Assembly (NCBI GenBank): GCA_963839475.1
Contig: CAWIVH010000012.1
Location: forward strand, 310,001-374,000
DNA length: 64,000 bases
Origin: CAWIVH01 sp963839475
GTDB taxonomy: Bacteria > Acidobacteriota > UBA6911
Reading direction: 5' to 3'
Shown here piece after piece: positions 16,655-25,573 of this stretch (position 1 is the first letter of the stretch; every line of letters begins with the position of its first letter). The notes under the pieces were generated by a model. That model was not told where the DNA came from. It did not search any database and saw only the letters and a program-made list of their open reading frames with translations. Made by a program: the position numbers and the translations under genes.

Positions 16655-17482
16655 CTAGTTGCGTATGTCGACGACCACTCGCCACTCGCCTTTGTCCGGT
16701 TTTTTCCATACACGGACAAAATGGAGGGTCTTCGCCTCCCGGGAATCAGATGTTTTCACTACCGCCGATCCGTAAGCGTATCCAAACTCGCCGGAAGCCG
16801 AAACGCCGGCGTTTTCGGCTTTCATGGAGAGGGCGCCAGGCGTGTTCAAAAGCAGGTTCCGGATGGAAGCCCTGGTTACAGCGGGGATTTGCCCGTCTCG
16901 ATAGAGACGGATTCCGTCATCTGCCTGTGCATCCAGCGCCACCCGCTCTCCTTTCGCGGCTGCCTCAGCGGCAAGCCTGGCTTCGGCATTCAATATTTCC
17001 TGTCTGGCCTGCCGGACACCCGCCTGATCGAGCAGACGGCCAGCAGGGGGAGGCGGCGTTGCGAATGTCTCAGCGGGGGAACCGGACAATGCCGGGCATG
17101 ATATTCCGTAATCGAGAACGAATTTGAAGCTGCCGTCCTTTTGTTGCCTCCAGAGGGTGAAATAGTATCCGGTCCGTACTCCCTGGCTCCCCTTGAGTTC
17201 ATAGGGGCCGCTCGTATAACCCAAATCCCCGGCGCGCGAGATATCTGCATATACGGGGCGCCACGTCAACTGCCCTGGCGCCGGCGGATGCTCCTCCATC
17301 CATTTTTTGCCGGGCACCGGTCCCGGGCGAAATAGAATTCCCTCCTCATCCAGGAAGGCCAGGAAGGAATCCCGGATCCCCTTCAATTCCGAAGTTCGGG
17401 CAAAATCGCGTTCCGTTTGAACCACCCTCTCCAGGGCCGATGTCTGGGCCAAAAGGGTCAGCATCAGAAAAAATGAAGTCAT
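16655..17482 (-). CDS. Exported protein with two NTF2/DUF4440-like domains
   Basis: The 275-residue product has a short signal peptide (about 1-13, MTSFFLMLTLLAQ). Two similar halves each resemble a SnoaL/DUF4440 cone fold: an N-terminal ERDFART...FLAFLDEEGILF plus TGYYFTLWRQQKDGSFKFVLD, and a C-terminal KTLHFVRVWKKPDKGEWRVVVD. The W-R/K-x-x-DG-WR/KFVxD ending is typical of DUF4440-like proteins. A strong GGAGGGGAG Shine-Dalgarno precedes the ATG. It is the first gene of a minus-strand set with the transporter, racemase and glycosyltransferase, and diverges from a TolB-like lipoprotein gene. Function unknown. Confidence 0.65.
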   Translation of the reverse strand: MTSFFLMLTLLAQTSALERVVQTERDFARTSELKGIRDSFLAFLDEEGILFRPGPVPGKKWMEEHPPAPGQLTWRPVYADISRAGDLGYTSGPYELKGSQGVRTGYYFTLWRQQKDGSFKFVLDYGISCPALSGSPAETFATPPPPAGRLLDQAGVRQARQEILNAEARLAAEAAAKGERVALDAQADDGIRLYRDGQIPAVTRASIRNLLLNTPGALSMKAENAGVSASGEFGYAYGSAVVKTSDSREAKTLHFVRVWKKPDKGEWRVVVDIRN

Positions 17483-17565
17483 GGCTCCCCTCCCTGATGG
17501 TCTGCGGCGCAGCCTGTTACAAAATAGCAGAATTCACACGAAACTCCTGCTAATCTCTGGGGATT

Positions 17566-18654
17566 ATGACTGCACATCGAAATTTTCCCGGACTGATGGT
17601 GGCTGTACTCCTGGCTTTTTCGGGATGTTCTGCACCCAAAAAGGAGCCATTCTACAAGATTGCCTTTGTGCCGGCACGTGGCGGACAGCATGGAATCTTT
17701 GTTATGAACTCGAATGGCGCCGGAGGCAAACTCCTCGATCCCGACCCGGCGGCTCAATTGACACCCTCCTCGTGGTCCCCGGACGGCAGCAGAATCGCAT
17801 TCTTCTCCTACAAACCCGGCGACGCTGAGATGTCGAAGAAATACCGGATCCCGTCGCATTATGCCTTGTACGTGATGAAAGCCGGAGGGGGCGATTCCAA
17901 AAGGGTGATCAATATCCCTGCAAAAGATTTCAGCTGGTCTCCCGATAGCCGGAAGATGCTTTTCATTTCCTCCGCCGAAGACCCTGGATCTACGGACCCG
18001 GATGTCGCCTCCGGCAAAAAACCAGCCCTAAGCTCGGTTTATCTGCTGGATCCCGAGCGCGGCGACAGGCAGCAGCTGACAACCCTCGGGCACAACTGCT
18101 TCGCCGTCTGGGCGCCTGACAGCGCCAGAATTGCATTCAGTTCCGGAAATGAGATAGAAACCAACGTGTTTATATCCAGCCTGGACGGCAGAAGCGTACG
18201 CCGCCTGACCGATTCGCCGACCTTGAATATCCGACCCGCGTGGTCACCAGACGGCAAGCACATAGCCTATCTGGCCACGCCATCCCCATCGCCCGGCCAG
18301 CAGGATACAGGCGTATTTGTCATCGACCCCGATGGATCCAATCGCCGGCGAATCAGCGATATCATGTGCTATGAAGTCATCTGGTCGCCCGACAGCAGCC
18401 GGTTGCTGCTCCAGACGGCAACCGGCATTTACCTGGCCGGTCTCGACGGAAAGCCGGCGTCGCGGATCCCTGCCGGGTCGGATCGCCCGCTTGAAGCCGT
18501 GTTTTCCCCGGACGGGCTGAAAATCCTCTTTCGCTCCAACCATGAAGGGGTGTGGCATCTATACAGTACGCCACTTAAAGGCGGAGAGGCCTGGAGGATC
18601 ACAGGCAGATTGAGCGCCTCCTATTATTCGATTTCGCCACTCCTGACCAGGTAA
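17566..18654 (+). CDS. TolB-like beta-propeller lipoprotein (PD40/WD40-like repeats)
   Basis: This 362-residue protein begins with a signal peptide ending in LAFSGC, so Cys21 is a probable lipidation site. It contains at least six PD40-type repeats with cores such as SWSPDGSRIAFFS, WAPDSARIAFSSG, AWSPDGKHIAYLA and VFSPDGLKILFRS, giving a six-bladed propeller like TolB. It lacks the N-terminal domain of true TolB and no Tol-Pal genes are nearby, so I read it as a stand-alone outer-envelope binding or scaffolding protein. It diverges from the tandem NTF2-like gene across an 83-bp intergenic region that must hold both promoters. Confidence 0.8.
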   Translation: MTAHRNFPGLMVAVLLAFSGCSAPKKEPFYKIAFVPARGGQHGIFVMNSNGAGGKLLDPDPAAQLTPSSWSPDGSRIAFFSYKPGDAEMSKKYRIPSHYALYVMKAGGGDSKRVINIPAKDFSWSPDSRKMLFISSAEDPGSTDPDVASGKKPALSSVYLLDPERGDRQQLTTLGHNCFAVWAPDSARIAFSSGNEIETNVFISSLDGRSVRRLTDSPTLNIRPAWSPDGKHIAYLATPSPSPGQQDTGVFVIDPDGSNRRRISDIMCYEVIWSPDSSRLLLQTATGIYLAGLDGKPASRIPAGSDRPLEAVFSPDGLKILFRSNHEGVWHLYSTPLKGGEAWRITGRLSASYYSISPLLTR

Positions 18655-18753
18655 ACCGGGCCGGAGCATCCGGCATTTCTGCGCCAGGATGCGGCAGCGC
18701 TACCACAATGCGCCAAAAACCAGGGCTCCTTTCATCACATCGGGGATAATTTT

Positions 18754-19941
18754 ATGGATCGAATAAGGCAATCCGAGCTCCTGCAAACCTATCGTGACGG
18801 ACTTCTGAATGACACGCTCCGGTTTTGGTTCCCCCGATGCCTGGACCGTGAATGCGGGGGGTACTTGACGTGCTTCGACAGGGACGGGAATCTCCTGCAA
18901 TCGGATAAGGCGGTCTGGCTGCAGGGGCGGATAGCATGGCTTCTGTCCACGCTCTACGATACCGTGGAGAGGCGCGAAGAATGGCTCTCCTTCGCCCGGT
19001 TCGGGATCGAGTTCATCCAAAATCATTGCATCGACCGGGACGGGCGACTGTTTTTTTGGGTGACGCGTGAAGGGCTCCCCCTGCGAAAGCGGCGGTACCT
19101 CTTCTCCGAGAGCTTTGCCGTCATCGCCTTGGCTGCTTATGGCCGGGCTGCAGGGGATGAACGATATGGGCGACAGGCCTTCGAGATGTTCCGACTGATG
19201 CTCCGCTATCATGAAACGCCGGGGCTGCTCGAGCCCAAAACCAATCCGGCCACGCGGCCCTGCAAGGGATTGGCCATGCCGATGATCCTGATCGCAACGG
19301 CGCAGGAGCTGCGCAAGAGTGTTCCGGACCCTTTGTGCGACACTGTCATCGACCGATCCATCGCCGAGATCGAAAGCGACTTCCTCAAACCGGAATTCCG
19401 TTGTGTTCTCGAAATGGTGGGACCGTCCGGCGAGTTTTACGATACTTTTGACGGACGCCTGATCAACCCGGGGCATTCGATGGAAGCGGGCTGGTTTATT
19501 CTTGAGGAGGCGCGCCATCGCGGCGGCGATCCCCACCTGGTTGATTTGGGCACCCAAATCATCGACTGGTCCTTCGAACGCGGCTGGGACCCCGAATTTG
19601 GCGGCATTTTATACTTCCGTGACGCCCGGGAATGGCCGGTCACTGAATATTGGCACGACATGAAATTCTGGTGGCCTCACAACGAAGCCATCATCGCCAA
19701 TCTGCTGGCCTATCATTTGACGCGGAATGAAAAATTCAGCCGGCGGCATACCCTGGTCCATGATTGGGCCTATAGCCACTTCCCGGACCCTGCCTATGGG
19801 GAATGGTTTGCCTATCTTCGTCGGGATGGCGCGCTTTCATCGAGCATCAAAGGAAACATGTGGAAGGGCCCGTTTCACCTCGGCCGCATGCAGTGGTATT
19901 GCTGGAAAATTCTCGAGGAGATGATAGCCGCCGGTTCATAG
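18754..19941 (+). CDS. N-acylglucosamine 2-epimerase (AGE) family protein
   Basis: The 395-residue, signal-less protein has the length and motifs of the AGE alpha/alpha-barrel family. These include ECGGYLTCFDRDGN near the start, DKAVWLQGRIAW, a central LEMVGPSG block, INPGHSMEAGWF with the conserved histidine, WWPHNEAI, and GNMWKGPFHLGRMQW at the end. Members interconvert N-acylglucosamine/N-acylmannosamine or epimerise/isomerise other sugars such as cellobiose or mannose. The exact substrate cannot be told; the arrangement is closest to enzymes annotated as N-acylglucosamine 2-epimerase. It is followed by a peptidase C69 gene 167 bp downstream. Confidence 0.87.
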   Translation: MDRIRQSELLQTYRDGLLNDTLRFWFPRCLDRECGGYLTCFDRDGNLLQSDKAVWLQGRIAWLLSTLYDTVERREEWLSFARFGIEFIQNHCIDRDGRLFFWVTREGLPLRKRRYLFSESFAVIALAAYGRAAGDERYGRQAFEMFRLMLRYHETPGLLEPKTNPATRPCKGLAMPMILIATAQELRKSVPDPLCDTVIDRSIAEIESDFLKPEFRCVLEMVGPSGEFYDTFDGRLINPGHSMEAGWFILEEARHRGGDPHLVDLGTQIIDWSFERGWDPEFGGILYFRDAREWPVTEYWHDMKFWWPHNEAIIANLLAYHLTRNEKFSRRHTLVHDWAYSHFPDPAYGEWFAYLRRDGALSSSIKGNMWKGPFHLGRMQWYCWKILEEMIAAGS

Positions 19942-20108
19942 TCAACCAACCCATTCAGCCAAAATTCCGTCGGGGGCAAAACAAACATAAAATCGCATTC
20001 GGATGGAACTGCCAGGGAAAAACCCCGCATGGTGCTGAACTGTAAGGCGTGGCTTAATCTGAACGGCATTGCCCCAGGTTTCCAATATAGTATCATTCCA
20101 GGAAAGCC

Positions 20109-21503
20109 ATGAAATTCAAACTGTCCATCGTGATGATAATCATCGTCGCGTGCGCCGTGCTGGCCCAAAATGCAGCCGAAGCCTGCACGACGATAATAAT
20201 CGGCAAGCACCGCACAGCCGATGGGTCGGTACTCATCGCCCATTCCGAGGATGATACCGGGACCCTTGTTCTGCATAACAGTGTGCGCCCGGCCCGGAAG
20301 GGGGGACTCTATCCCCTTTTCAATACAGGCAGCGTCGAGGAGCCCCGCCAGACGCTCGCCTATATGGGCCCTTTCGTATATAGCAAATCCGTAATTCCGG
20401 GCGACTATTTCGGCGGCGTGAACGCCTGCCAGGTGGCGGCCTATAACAACCGGACACCCGGGAAGCTCGGCAGCCTGTCAACGGCAGGTGGTGTGATGTG
20501 GACGGAGTTCAACGAACTCGCAATGATGCAGGCGAGAACAGCTCGAGACGCTGTGCGGATCATGGGCAGCCTCAATGAAGCCCATGGCTTGAATTCCGAT
20601 CCAGGCACTGCATTTGGCATCGCCGATCCCGTTGAAGGCTGGTGGATCGAAATCGCTCCGGGTGGCCAGTGGGCGGCGCAACGCGTGCCCGACGACGGCG
20701 CTCAGATGATCGCCAATTGCTACCGCATCGGCGTGATCGATTTGAACGACAAGCAGCATAAAAACTTCATGTGGTCATCGAACGTCGTCGCCTATGCCCA
20801 GTCGAAAGGATGGTACAACCCGGCCGCCGGGCCCTTCAACTTCGCGCAGGCTTACGGCCTCGCCTCCTCACTCTCCTCTGCGGCGAACACCGTGAGACAC
20901 CAGATGGTCCAGCGAGCCCTGGATGCTCTTCCCAGAGTTTCTGCCGGCGATCTTATGTCGATCCTGCGTTCCCATTATGAAAGGAGCGAATATGACATGA
21001 GCGCGAGCCGGCCCGGGGAGTTTCCGCACCGAAGCTCAGTTCGCACGGTTTGCGCCTTTCACACGCAGGCGAGTTTCGTCACTCAGCTGCGCAGCTGGTT
21101 GCCTGCTCCGGTCGGCGCAGTGGTCTGGACGTCGATGAGAAGCCCGTGCAGCAGCGTATTCGTGCCGTGGTACGGTGGCATCAGCAGTTTTCCGGCACCC
21201 TATACCATCGGCACCAAAACGGTGAAGGACGGTTCGGCATGGTGGGCGTTCGAGGACCTGGCGAAGTATGTCGACAGCCATTATTCGGATGCAAGCGCGA
21301 CCGTCAGGGCTGATTTTGCAGCGCTGGAGAGGCGTGAACTGAACGAACAACCGGCGATAGACCGCGCCGCCGGGGAGATGTGGAAGCGTGACCGCAGCCA
21401 GGTGGTCGGGTATCTCACGAGTGTGAGCGGCAACTACGGCATTGAAGCCTTCAACCTGGCACTATCGCTCCTTGCACGGATCCAGCTTCCGCCCAAGCGC
21501 TAA
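20109..21503 (+). CDS. Dipeptidase, peptidase family C69 (PepD-like)
   Basis: The 464-residue precursor has an N-terminal hydrophobic signal followed by EACTTIIIGKHRTADGS. In the Ntn-hydrolase family C69 the cysteine exposed after cleavage (here Cys26) is the nucleophile. Further family landmarks are the GGVNACQVAAYNN region, TEFNELAMMQARTARDAV, GEMW near the C-terminus and the NYGIEAFNLAL tail. It should cleave dipeptides in the periplasm or outside the cell. AGGAAA precedes the start. It is monocistronic by spacing, with a DUF4440-like gene 190 bp downstream. Confidence 0.85.
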   Translation: MKFKLSIVMIIIVACAVLAQNAAEACTTIIIGKHRTADGSVLIAHSEDDTGTLVLHNSVRPARKGGLYPLFNTGSVEEPRQTLAYMGPFVYSKSVIPGDYFGGVNACQVAAYNNRTPGKLGSLSTAGGVMWTEFNELAMMQARTARDAVRIMGSLNEAHGLNSDPGTAFGIADPVEGWWIEIAPGGQWAAQRVPDDGAQMIANCYRIGVIDLNDKQHKNFMWSSNVVAYAQSKGWYNPAAGPFNFAQAYGLASSLSSAANTVRHQMVQRALDALPRVSAGDLMSILRSHYERSEYDMSASRPGEFPHRSSVRTVCAFHTQASFVTQLRSWLPAPVGAVVWTSMRSPCSSVFVPWYGGISSFPAPYTIGTKTVKDGSAWWAFEDLAKYVDSHYSDASATVRADFAALERRELNEQPAIDRAAGEMWKRDRSQVVGYLTSVSGNYGIEAFNLALSLLARIQLPPKR

Positions 21504-21693
21504 CATCGGCCGAATCTGAGCCCTGGCTGAAACGGACTCCATCACGAATTTTCGAGCTGTTCTCTCCTTGCTGATTTCCATCGCAGTTTTTTCCCGGGGC
21601 ATCGAAGGCGCAAATTGGAAAAAGCCCCGCCCCGGCCGAGATGTGGTACCATTTGGGACATCTCACACAATCCGACTCCCAGAGGAGAATACT

Positions 21694-22161
21694 ATGAAGA
21701 AAACAGCGGTAGCTGTGTTTTTGGTGTTAGCCGTTTCGTCGGTCATTTTCGGACAGGCGAAATCACCGCAAGCATCCCCCGCCGGACAGAATGCATCGCA
21801 GGAAGTATCTGCACTGGAAAAGGCCTGGATCAACGCCTCGATGAAACATGACGTCGCCTGGTTCGAAAAGAATATAGCCGACTCGTTCATCGGCACGGAT
21901 GAGAATGGCGTCGTACAGGACAAGGCCGCTATGATTGCGGACGTTAAGAACCAGGTCAGTAAGATCGAATCCACCTTCTACGAAAACCTCAAAGTACAGG
22001 TTTACGGCGATGCCGCAGTTGCCACGGGCATTTCAGTCACTAAAGGCACCTCCAAGGGAAAGGATAATAGCGGTAAGTATCCCTGGACGGACACCTGGAT
22101 CAAGAAGGGAGGACAGTGGCAGTGCGTTGCCTCCCACTCCTCCAAAATCGTGGCCAAATAA
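21694..22161 (+). CDS. Secreted DUF4440/NTF2-like protein
   Basis: From the ATG at 21694 (AGAGGAGA 6 nt upstream) the product is 155 residues. It has a clear signal peptide (MKKTAVAVFLVLAVSSVIFGQA) and a single NTF2-like domain: ALEKAWINASMKHDVAWFEKN, then GDAAVATGISV, ending WTDTWIKKGGQWQCVASHSS. This is the DUF4440 pattern of small exported proteins, which have no agreed function. The frame remains open upstream to 21568 but without a ribosome-binding site. Tandem hairpins downstream end the transcript. Confidence 0.82.
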   Translation: MKKTAVAVFLVLAVSSVIFGQAKSPQASPAGQNASQEVSALEKAWINASMKHDVAWFEKNIADSFIGTDENGVVQDKAAMIADVKNQVSKIESTFYENLKVQVYGDAAVATGISVTKGTSKGKDNSGKYPWTDTWIKKGGQWQCVASHSSKIVAK

Positions 22162-22202
22162 TCGACACAGCGGGTGACGGGGATTTTCCCGCCGGGTCAA
22201 AC

Positions 22203-22222
22203 CGGCTTTCTCAAGCCGTTTT
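22203..22222 (+). terminator. Possible intrinsic terminator (first of two)
   Basis: A short stem CGGCTT / AAGCCG with a TCTC loop is followed by TTTT, 40 bp after the DUF4440-like stop. Confidence 0.5.
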
Positions 22223-22237
22223 CAACCTATATCGAAC

Positions 22238-22280
22238 ACGAAGGATCTCGGTCAGCCGGCTGAGATCCTTCGTTTGTTTT
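22238..22280 (+). terminator. Strong intrinsic terminator
   Basis: A perfect 12-bp stem ACGAAGGATCTC (22238-22249) / GAGATCCTTCGT (22262-22273) encloses a partly self-complementary loop (AGCCGGCT) and is followed by TTGTTTT. Confidence 0.85.
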
Positions 22281-22361
22281 GAATATGTTCTGAAGATAGA
22301 ATAAGAGTGGGGTTGTGAACCTGCGATCAGCAATGCAGCCGAATGTAGATGAGGCCAAACC

Positions 22362-22583
22362 ATGAGGGGGCGACTGGATCCAAGGCAGGTGGAAGTGCTG
22401 GACGAGGCCATGGCCGAAGTCCTGAGGCAAAAGCAACCAGAGGACCGGCTAAGGATAGGATTCAACCTTTGGATTTCCACGCACCAAATGCTGATGACAC
22501 ACATCCAACACACCCACCCGGACTGGGACCGGAGAGCTGTGGAACAAGAGGTCGCCCGGAGGCTGCTGCATGGGGCCGTATGA
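22362..22583 (+). CDS. Small helical protein paired with nucleotidyltransferase (possible antitoxin-like partner)
   Basis: The 73-residue protein is highly charged and probably all helical. Its second half (LRIGFNLWISTHQMLMTHI, HPDWDRRAVEQEVARRLLHG) has the HPDW...EVxRR ending that I have seen in small proteins encoded just upstream of stand-alone nucleotidyltransferases. Its last 14 nt overlap the start of such a gene here, which implies coupled expression. I infer a two-gene toxin-antitoxin-like module, but neither activity can be shown from sequence and the Shine-Dalgarno is weak. Confidence 0.6.
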   Translation: MRGRLDPRQVEVLDEAMAEVLRQKQPEDRLRIGFNLWISTHQMLMTHIQHTHPDWDRRAVEQEVARRLLHGAV

Positions 22584-23133
22584 ACTTCTGCAGAGAATTA
22601 TCGAAGCGCTGGACCGGCTGGGCATTTCCTATCTCGTAACCGGTTCGGTAGCGGCCATGGCATACGGGGAACCACGCTTAACCAACGATATCGATATCGT
22701 CGCGGCCATCACAGACCTGCACATCGCCGGTCTGATTGCGGCATTCCCTCCTGAAGAGTTCTACATAAGCGAGGAAATGATCCGGGATGCAATCCGGCAC
22801 CATCTTCAGTTCAACATCATCCATCCATCTTCCGGCCTGAAGATCGATATCATCCTCCGTAAGGATACACCATTTGACGACAGTCGCTTCAGCCGAATCC
22901 GGCGTATTCGTCCGGCAGAATCCTATACCGCATCTTTTGCAGCCCCGGAAGACATTATCATCATGAAAATGCAGTACTACAGGGATGGCGGATCCGAGAA
23001 ACACCTGCGGGATATTGCCGGGATCCTGAAAGTCAGCCGCGATGAAGTGAACAAATCCTATATTGCCGATTGGGCCAGGCGCCTTGGGCTGGAGGAAATC
23101 TGGAAGATGATTCTCGGGAGAATAGGCGAATAG
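22570..23133 (+). CDS. Stand-alone nucleotidyltransferase (AbiEii/DUF6036-like)
   Basis: This 187-residue protein carries the polymerase-beta-fold signature: Gly25-Ser26 in VTGSVAAMAYG, the Asp40/Asp42 pair in NDIDIV and a third acidic residue Asp93 in LKIDIIL. A helical C-terminal part includes APEDIIIMKMQYYRDG and SEKHLRDIAGIL, as in AbiEii-type or DUF6036 nucleotidyltransferases. All three metal ligands are present, so it is likely active. It starts inside the end of the preceding 73-residue gene and converges within 2 bp of a URO-D-like gene. Substrate (protein, tRNA or small molecule) is unknown. Confidence 0.8.
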   Translation: MGPYELLQRIIEALDRLGISYLVTGSVAAMAYGEPRLTNDIDIVAAITDLHIAGLIAAFPPEEFYISEEMIRDAIRHHLQFNIIHPSSGLKIDIILRKDTPFDDSRFSRIRRIRPAESYTASFAAPEDIIIMKMQYYRDGGSEKHLRDIAGILKVSRDEVNKSYIADWARRLGLEEIWKMILGRIGE

Positions 23134-23135
23134 GG

Positions 23136-24371
23136 CTAAATGGAAGCCGCATTTTGATTGAATTCAGCAACGGCATCGAACATGGCGATGATGTTTTCAG
23201 GCGGAACGTCGGCCATGACATTGTGCACCTGCTGGAAAACGAATCCCCCTCCGGGAGACATTATCTCCAGTTGACGCCGGACATGATCGCGCACCTGGGC
23301 TGGGGTTCCGTAGGGCAATACCTCCCGCGTATCGCAACCGCCTCCCCAAAAGGTAATTCGTGAGCCGAAATCCCGCTTCAGCCAGGAGGGTTCCATTCCA
23401 TTGCACGATATCTGAACGGGATTGATCGCGTCCAGGCCGGCATCGATCAGGTCATCCAGCAGTGGCCGGACTCCTCCACAACAATGCAGCATGACTTTCA
23501 CGTCGGCCAGCTGCTTCGCACGAGCCCACATTGCTTTATGCCGCGGCTTGAAAAACTCACGGTACATCGCCGGGGAGATCTGCGGACCGCGCTGCATTCC
23601 GAGATCATCGCCGAACAGAATAATGTCTATATAAGGGCCGACCTCCGCCAGGTAAGACTCGAGCTTGGCCAGGTGGATCTCAGTAATGGCGTCGAGGAAT
23701 CGATGTGCCTCCCGCGGCTCCGCGGCGAGAAGCATGAGGAATTGGTCGTTTCGGCAGAGGATTTGGCCCCATTCCAGAAGATTGCCGCCGAACAATCCGA
23801 TAATTGCGCGGTCCGTGGACTGGCGGAACGCCCGTGCGCCCGATGCCAGGTCCGCGCGCGGGCCCGGCGGAGCAGGCACCGACCAGGTGACTACATCCAT
23901 GGCCCGGCCCATGCCGGACAGATCCTGCGGCAGGCCGTCCAGATAAGGCCAGTAGATTTGCTCGAAATACAGGGAACCCTGCTTCATTATTCCAATCGCA
24001 GTGCCGCGTTCGCTGTGAAGAATCCAGTCTTCCCCATCCTTGCGAACATCCACCCAGACTGGAATTTCGCAGGGGGAGCCATCGGGCAGGACCCACGGCT
24101 TCCAGAATTTTTCTTCGCGGCAAAACCCGCGGCCGAGTTCCACCGAATCCACCCCGAACCGGTCCAGGACGTCTTCGTCAATCACCGCGAGTTGCTGCAC
24201 GATGTCGTAAACACGAACGGGCTTTGCACTCAATCCCATCTGATCCCGCAGTTTCCGATAGGCAATAGCCATAATTCCGCTCGACCGATGAGCACCGAAA
24301 TCCACAGGTGCCCGGTCCGGTTGAACATGAGCCAACGCGGCCTTTACTCTTTCGCGGCTTGTCATCTGCAT
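23136..24371 (-). CDS. Uroporphyrinogen-decarboxylase-like (URO-D) family protein, probable corrinoid methyltransferase type
   Basis: I place the start at the ATG at 24371 (411 residues, MQMTSRERVKAAL), where homology with the family begins; the open frame upstream to 24545 looks non-coding. The TIM-barrel URO-D features include TSRERVKAALAHVQPDR, a VMLHCCGGVRPLLDDLIDAG block with adjacent cysteines and histidine, DAINPVQ, FWGGGCDTREVLPYGT, and the C-terminal GGGFVFQQVHNVMADVPPEN. The His-Cys-Cys segment is typical of MtaA/CmuA-like zinc-dependent methyltransferases rather than HemE. No corrinoid protein is adjacent. It diverges from an M55 peptidase gene. Confidence 0.8.
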   Translation of the reverse strand: MQMTSRERVKAALAHVQPDRAPVDFGAHRSSGIMAIAYRKLRDQMGLSAKPVRVYDIVQQLAVIDEDVLDRFGVDSVELGRGFCREEKFWKPWVLPDGSPCEIPVWVDVRKDGEDWILHSERGTAIGIMKQGSLYFEQIYWPYLDGLPQDLSGMGRAMDVVTWSVPAPPGPRADLASGARAFRQSTDRAIIGLFGGNLLEWGQILCRNDQFLMLLAAEPREAHRFLDAITEIHLAKLESYLAEVGPYIDIILFGDDLGMQRGPQISPAMYREFFKPRHKAMWARAKQLADVKVMLHCCGGVRPLLDDLIDAGLDAINPVQISCNGMEPSWLKRDFGSRITFWGGGCDTREVLPYGTPAQVRDHVRRQLEIMSPGGGFVFQQVHNVMADVPPENIIAMFDAVAEFNQNAASI

Positions 24372-24671
24372 CTCAATTCCCGTCCTTGATTTGTCGCTCG
24401 AATTCAGCCGGCCAGCCAGTTCTATAAGCGGCCATCTGTTTTCAGGGCGCGAACCGGTCCGGTTATTCCCGCCCCCGGCCAGTTTAGCCGTCTTTGGCCC
24501 TTGGAGCAAAGTTCCATTGAGTCTTCTTTTCAAATCCGGGACCATGCCTGGAATGGTATAGTCGCCTGGTATCGTCGGGATCTGTCCGGCAGCCGGCCGT
24601 CATGAAAAATAGCAACTCGGTGAAGCCCGCAGGGCAAATCGGTGCACAACCCACAAGCGGAATATAAGCCT
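24372..24671. other. Divergent intergenic region, no gene seen
   Basis: About 300 bp separate the URO-D-like and M55 peptidase genes, which point away from each other. It must contain both promoters, but I see no clear -35/-10 pair, operator palindrome or small gene. Confidence 0.5.
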
Positions 24672-25556
24672 ATGACATGCAAAAAACTCAGGGCAGTTCG
24701 TTTTTCATCCTTCATCTCGGTTTTATTCGTCATGATGGCCGGCGCCCTTTCCCTGCCTGCCCAGGCCAAAAAGTCGATTTTCATAATCACCGATGCCGAA
24801 GGCGTCGCCGGAGTCTGCCGCCAGGAACAGACCGATCCGAAGGATTCGGAAATGCGACAACTGTTGACCGGAGAAGTGAATGCCGCGGTCAAAGGATTTT
24901 TCGACGGGGGCGCCGACGAGGTGATAGTCTGGGACGGCCACGGTGGCAGCCAGTCGCTTTCGGCTCTGACCATCGAACCGCGGGCGAAGCTCGTCATCGG
25001 CTCGCTGGGGTCTCTGATGACCCTCGACCGCAAGTACTCTGCCGTCGCCTTTGTCGGGCAGCACAGCATGGCGAATGTCAGAGCAGGCATCATGGCTCAC
25101 AGCTTCAGTTCGCTTGGAATTCAAAACATATGGCTGAACAGCGCTCCCATCGGCGAAATCGGCACCCGGACCTTGCTTGCCGGCTGGTTCGGCAGCCCGG
25201 TAATCTTCCTCTCAGGCGACGTTGCCGCAACGGAAGAGCTGAAAAAAATAGTGCCTCGCGCCGAACTTGTCGCCGTGAAGGAAGGACTCGGGCGCTACAC
25301 CTGCATCTCGGATTCGGCCGAAAAAGCGCGCAAATCCATCTATGAGGGCGCGATGCGCTCGGTGAAGAAAATCGGGGAAATTCCGCCATTACGGATTGAC
25401 GGGCCGGCAACCATCCAGGTTGAGTTCACCACCCGGAATTCACTCGCCATCGATGCCGGCCGGGCAGCCGGAGTTGAGGTTGTCGACGACCGTACCATCC
25501 GTTACCAGGGCAAGGATTTTCTGGAAGCCTGGATCCGCTCGCGATCCAGTTTCTGA
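24672..25556 (+). CDS. M55-family metallopeptidase (D-aminopeptidase DppA-like), exported
   Basis: From the ATG at 24672 the product is 294 residues with a signal peptide ending LSLPAQA (residues ~26-32). The M55 zinc-ligand pattern is complete: Asp41 and Glu43 in ITDAEGVAGV, the DGHGG histidine, VGQHSMAN, the AHSFSS histidine and the glutamate in IGEIGTR. DppA-type enzymes release N-terminal D-amino acids, for example from D-Ala-containing peptides of peptidoglycan turnover. Family members without export signals are common, so periplasmic location here is notable. An in-frame ATG 30 nt upstream is possible. Confidence 0.85.
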   Translation: MTCKKLRAVRFSSFISVLFVMMAGALSLPAQAKKSIFIITDAEGVAGVCRQEQTDPKDSEMRQLLTGEVNAAVKGFFDGGADEVIVWDGHGGSQSLSALTIEPRAKLVIGSLGSLMTLDRKYSAVAFVGQHSMANVRAGIMAHSFSSLGIQNIWLNSAPIGEIGTRTLLAGWFGSPVIFLSGDVAATEELKKIVPRAELVAVKEGLGRYTCISDSAEKARKSIYEGAMRSVKKIGEIPPLRIDGPATIQVEFTTRNSLAIDAGRAAGVEVVDDRTIRYQGKDFLEAWIRSRSSF

Positions 25557-25573
25557 TCCACAAGCGGGACATT

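Noticed and set aside
24372..24545. N-terminal extension of the URO-D-like protein
   Set aside because: The extra 58 residues are low in hydrophobic pattern and family similarity starts at the internal Met pair; an internal ATG is a better start.
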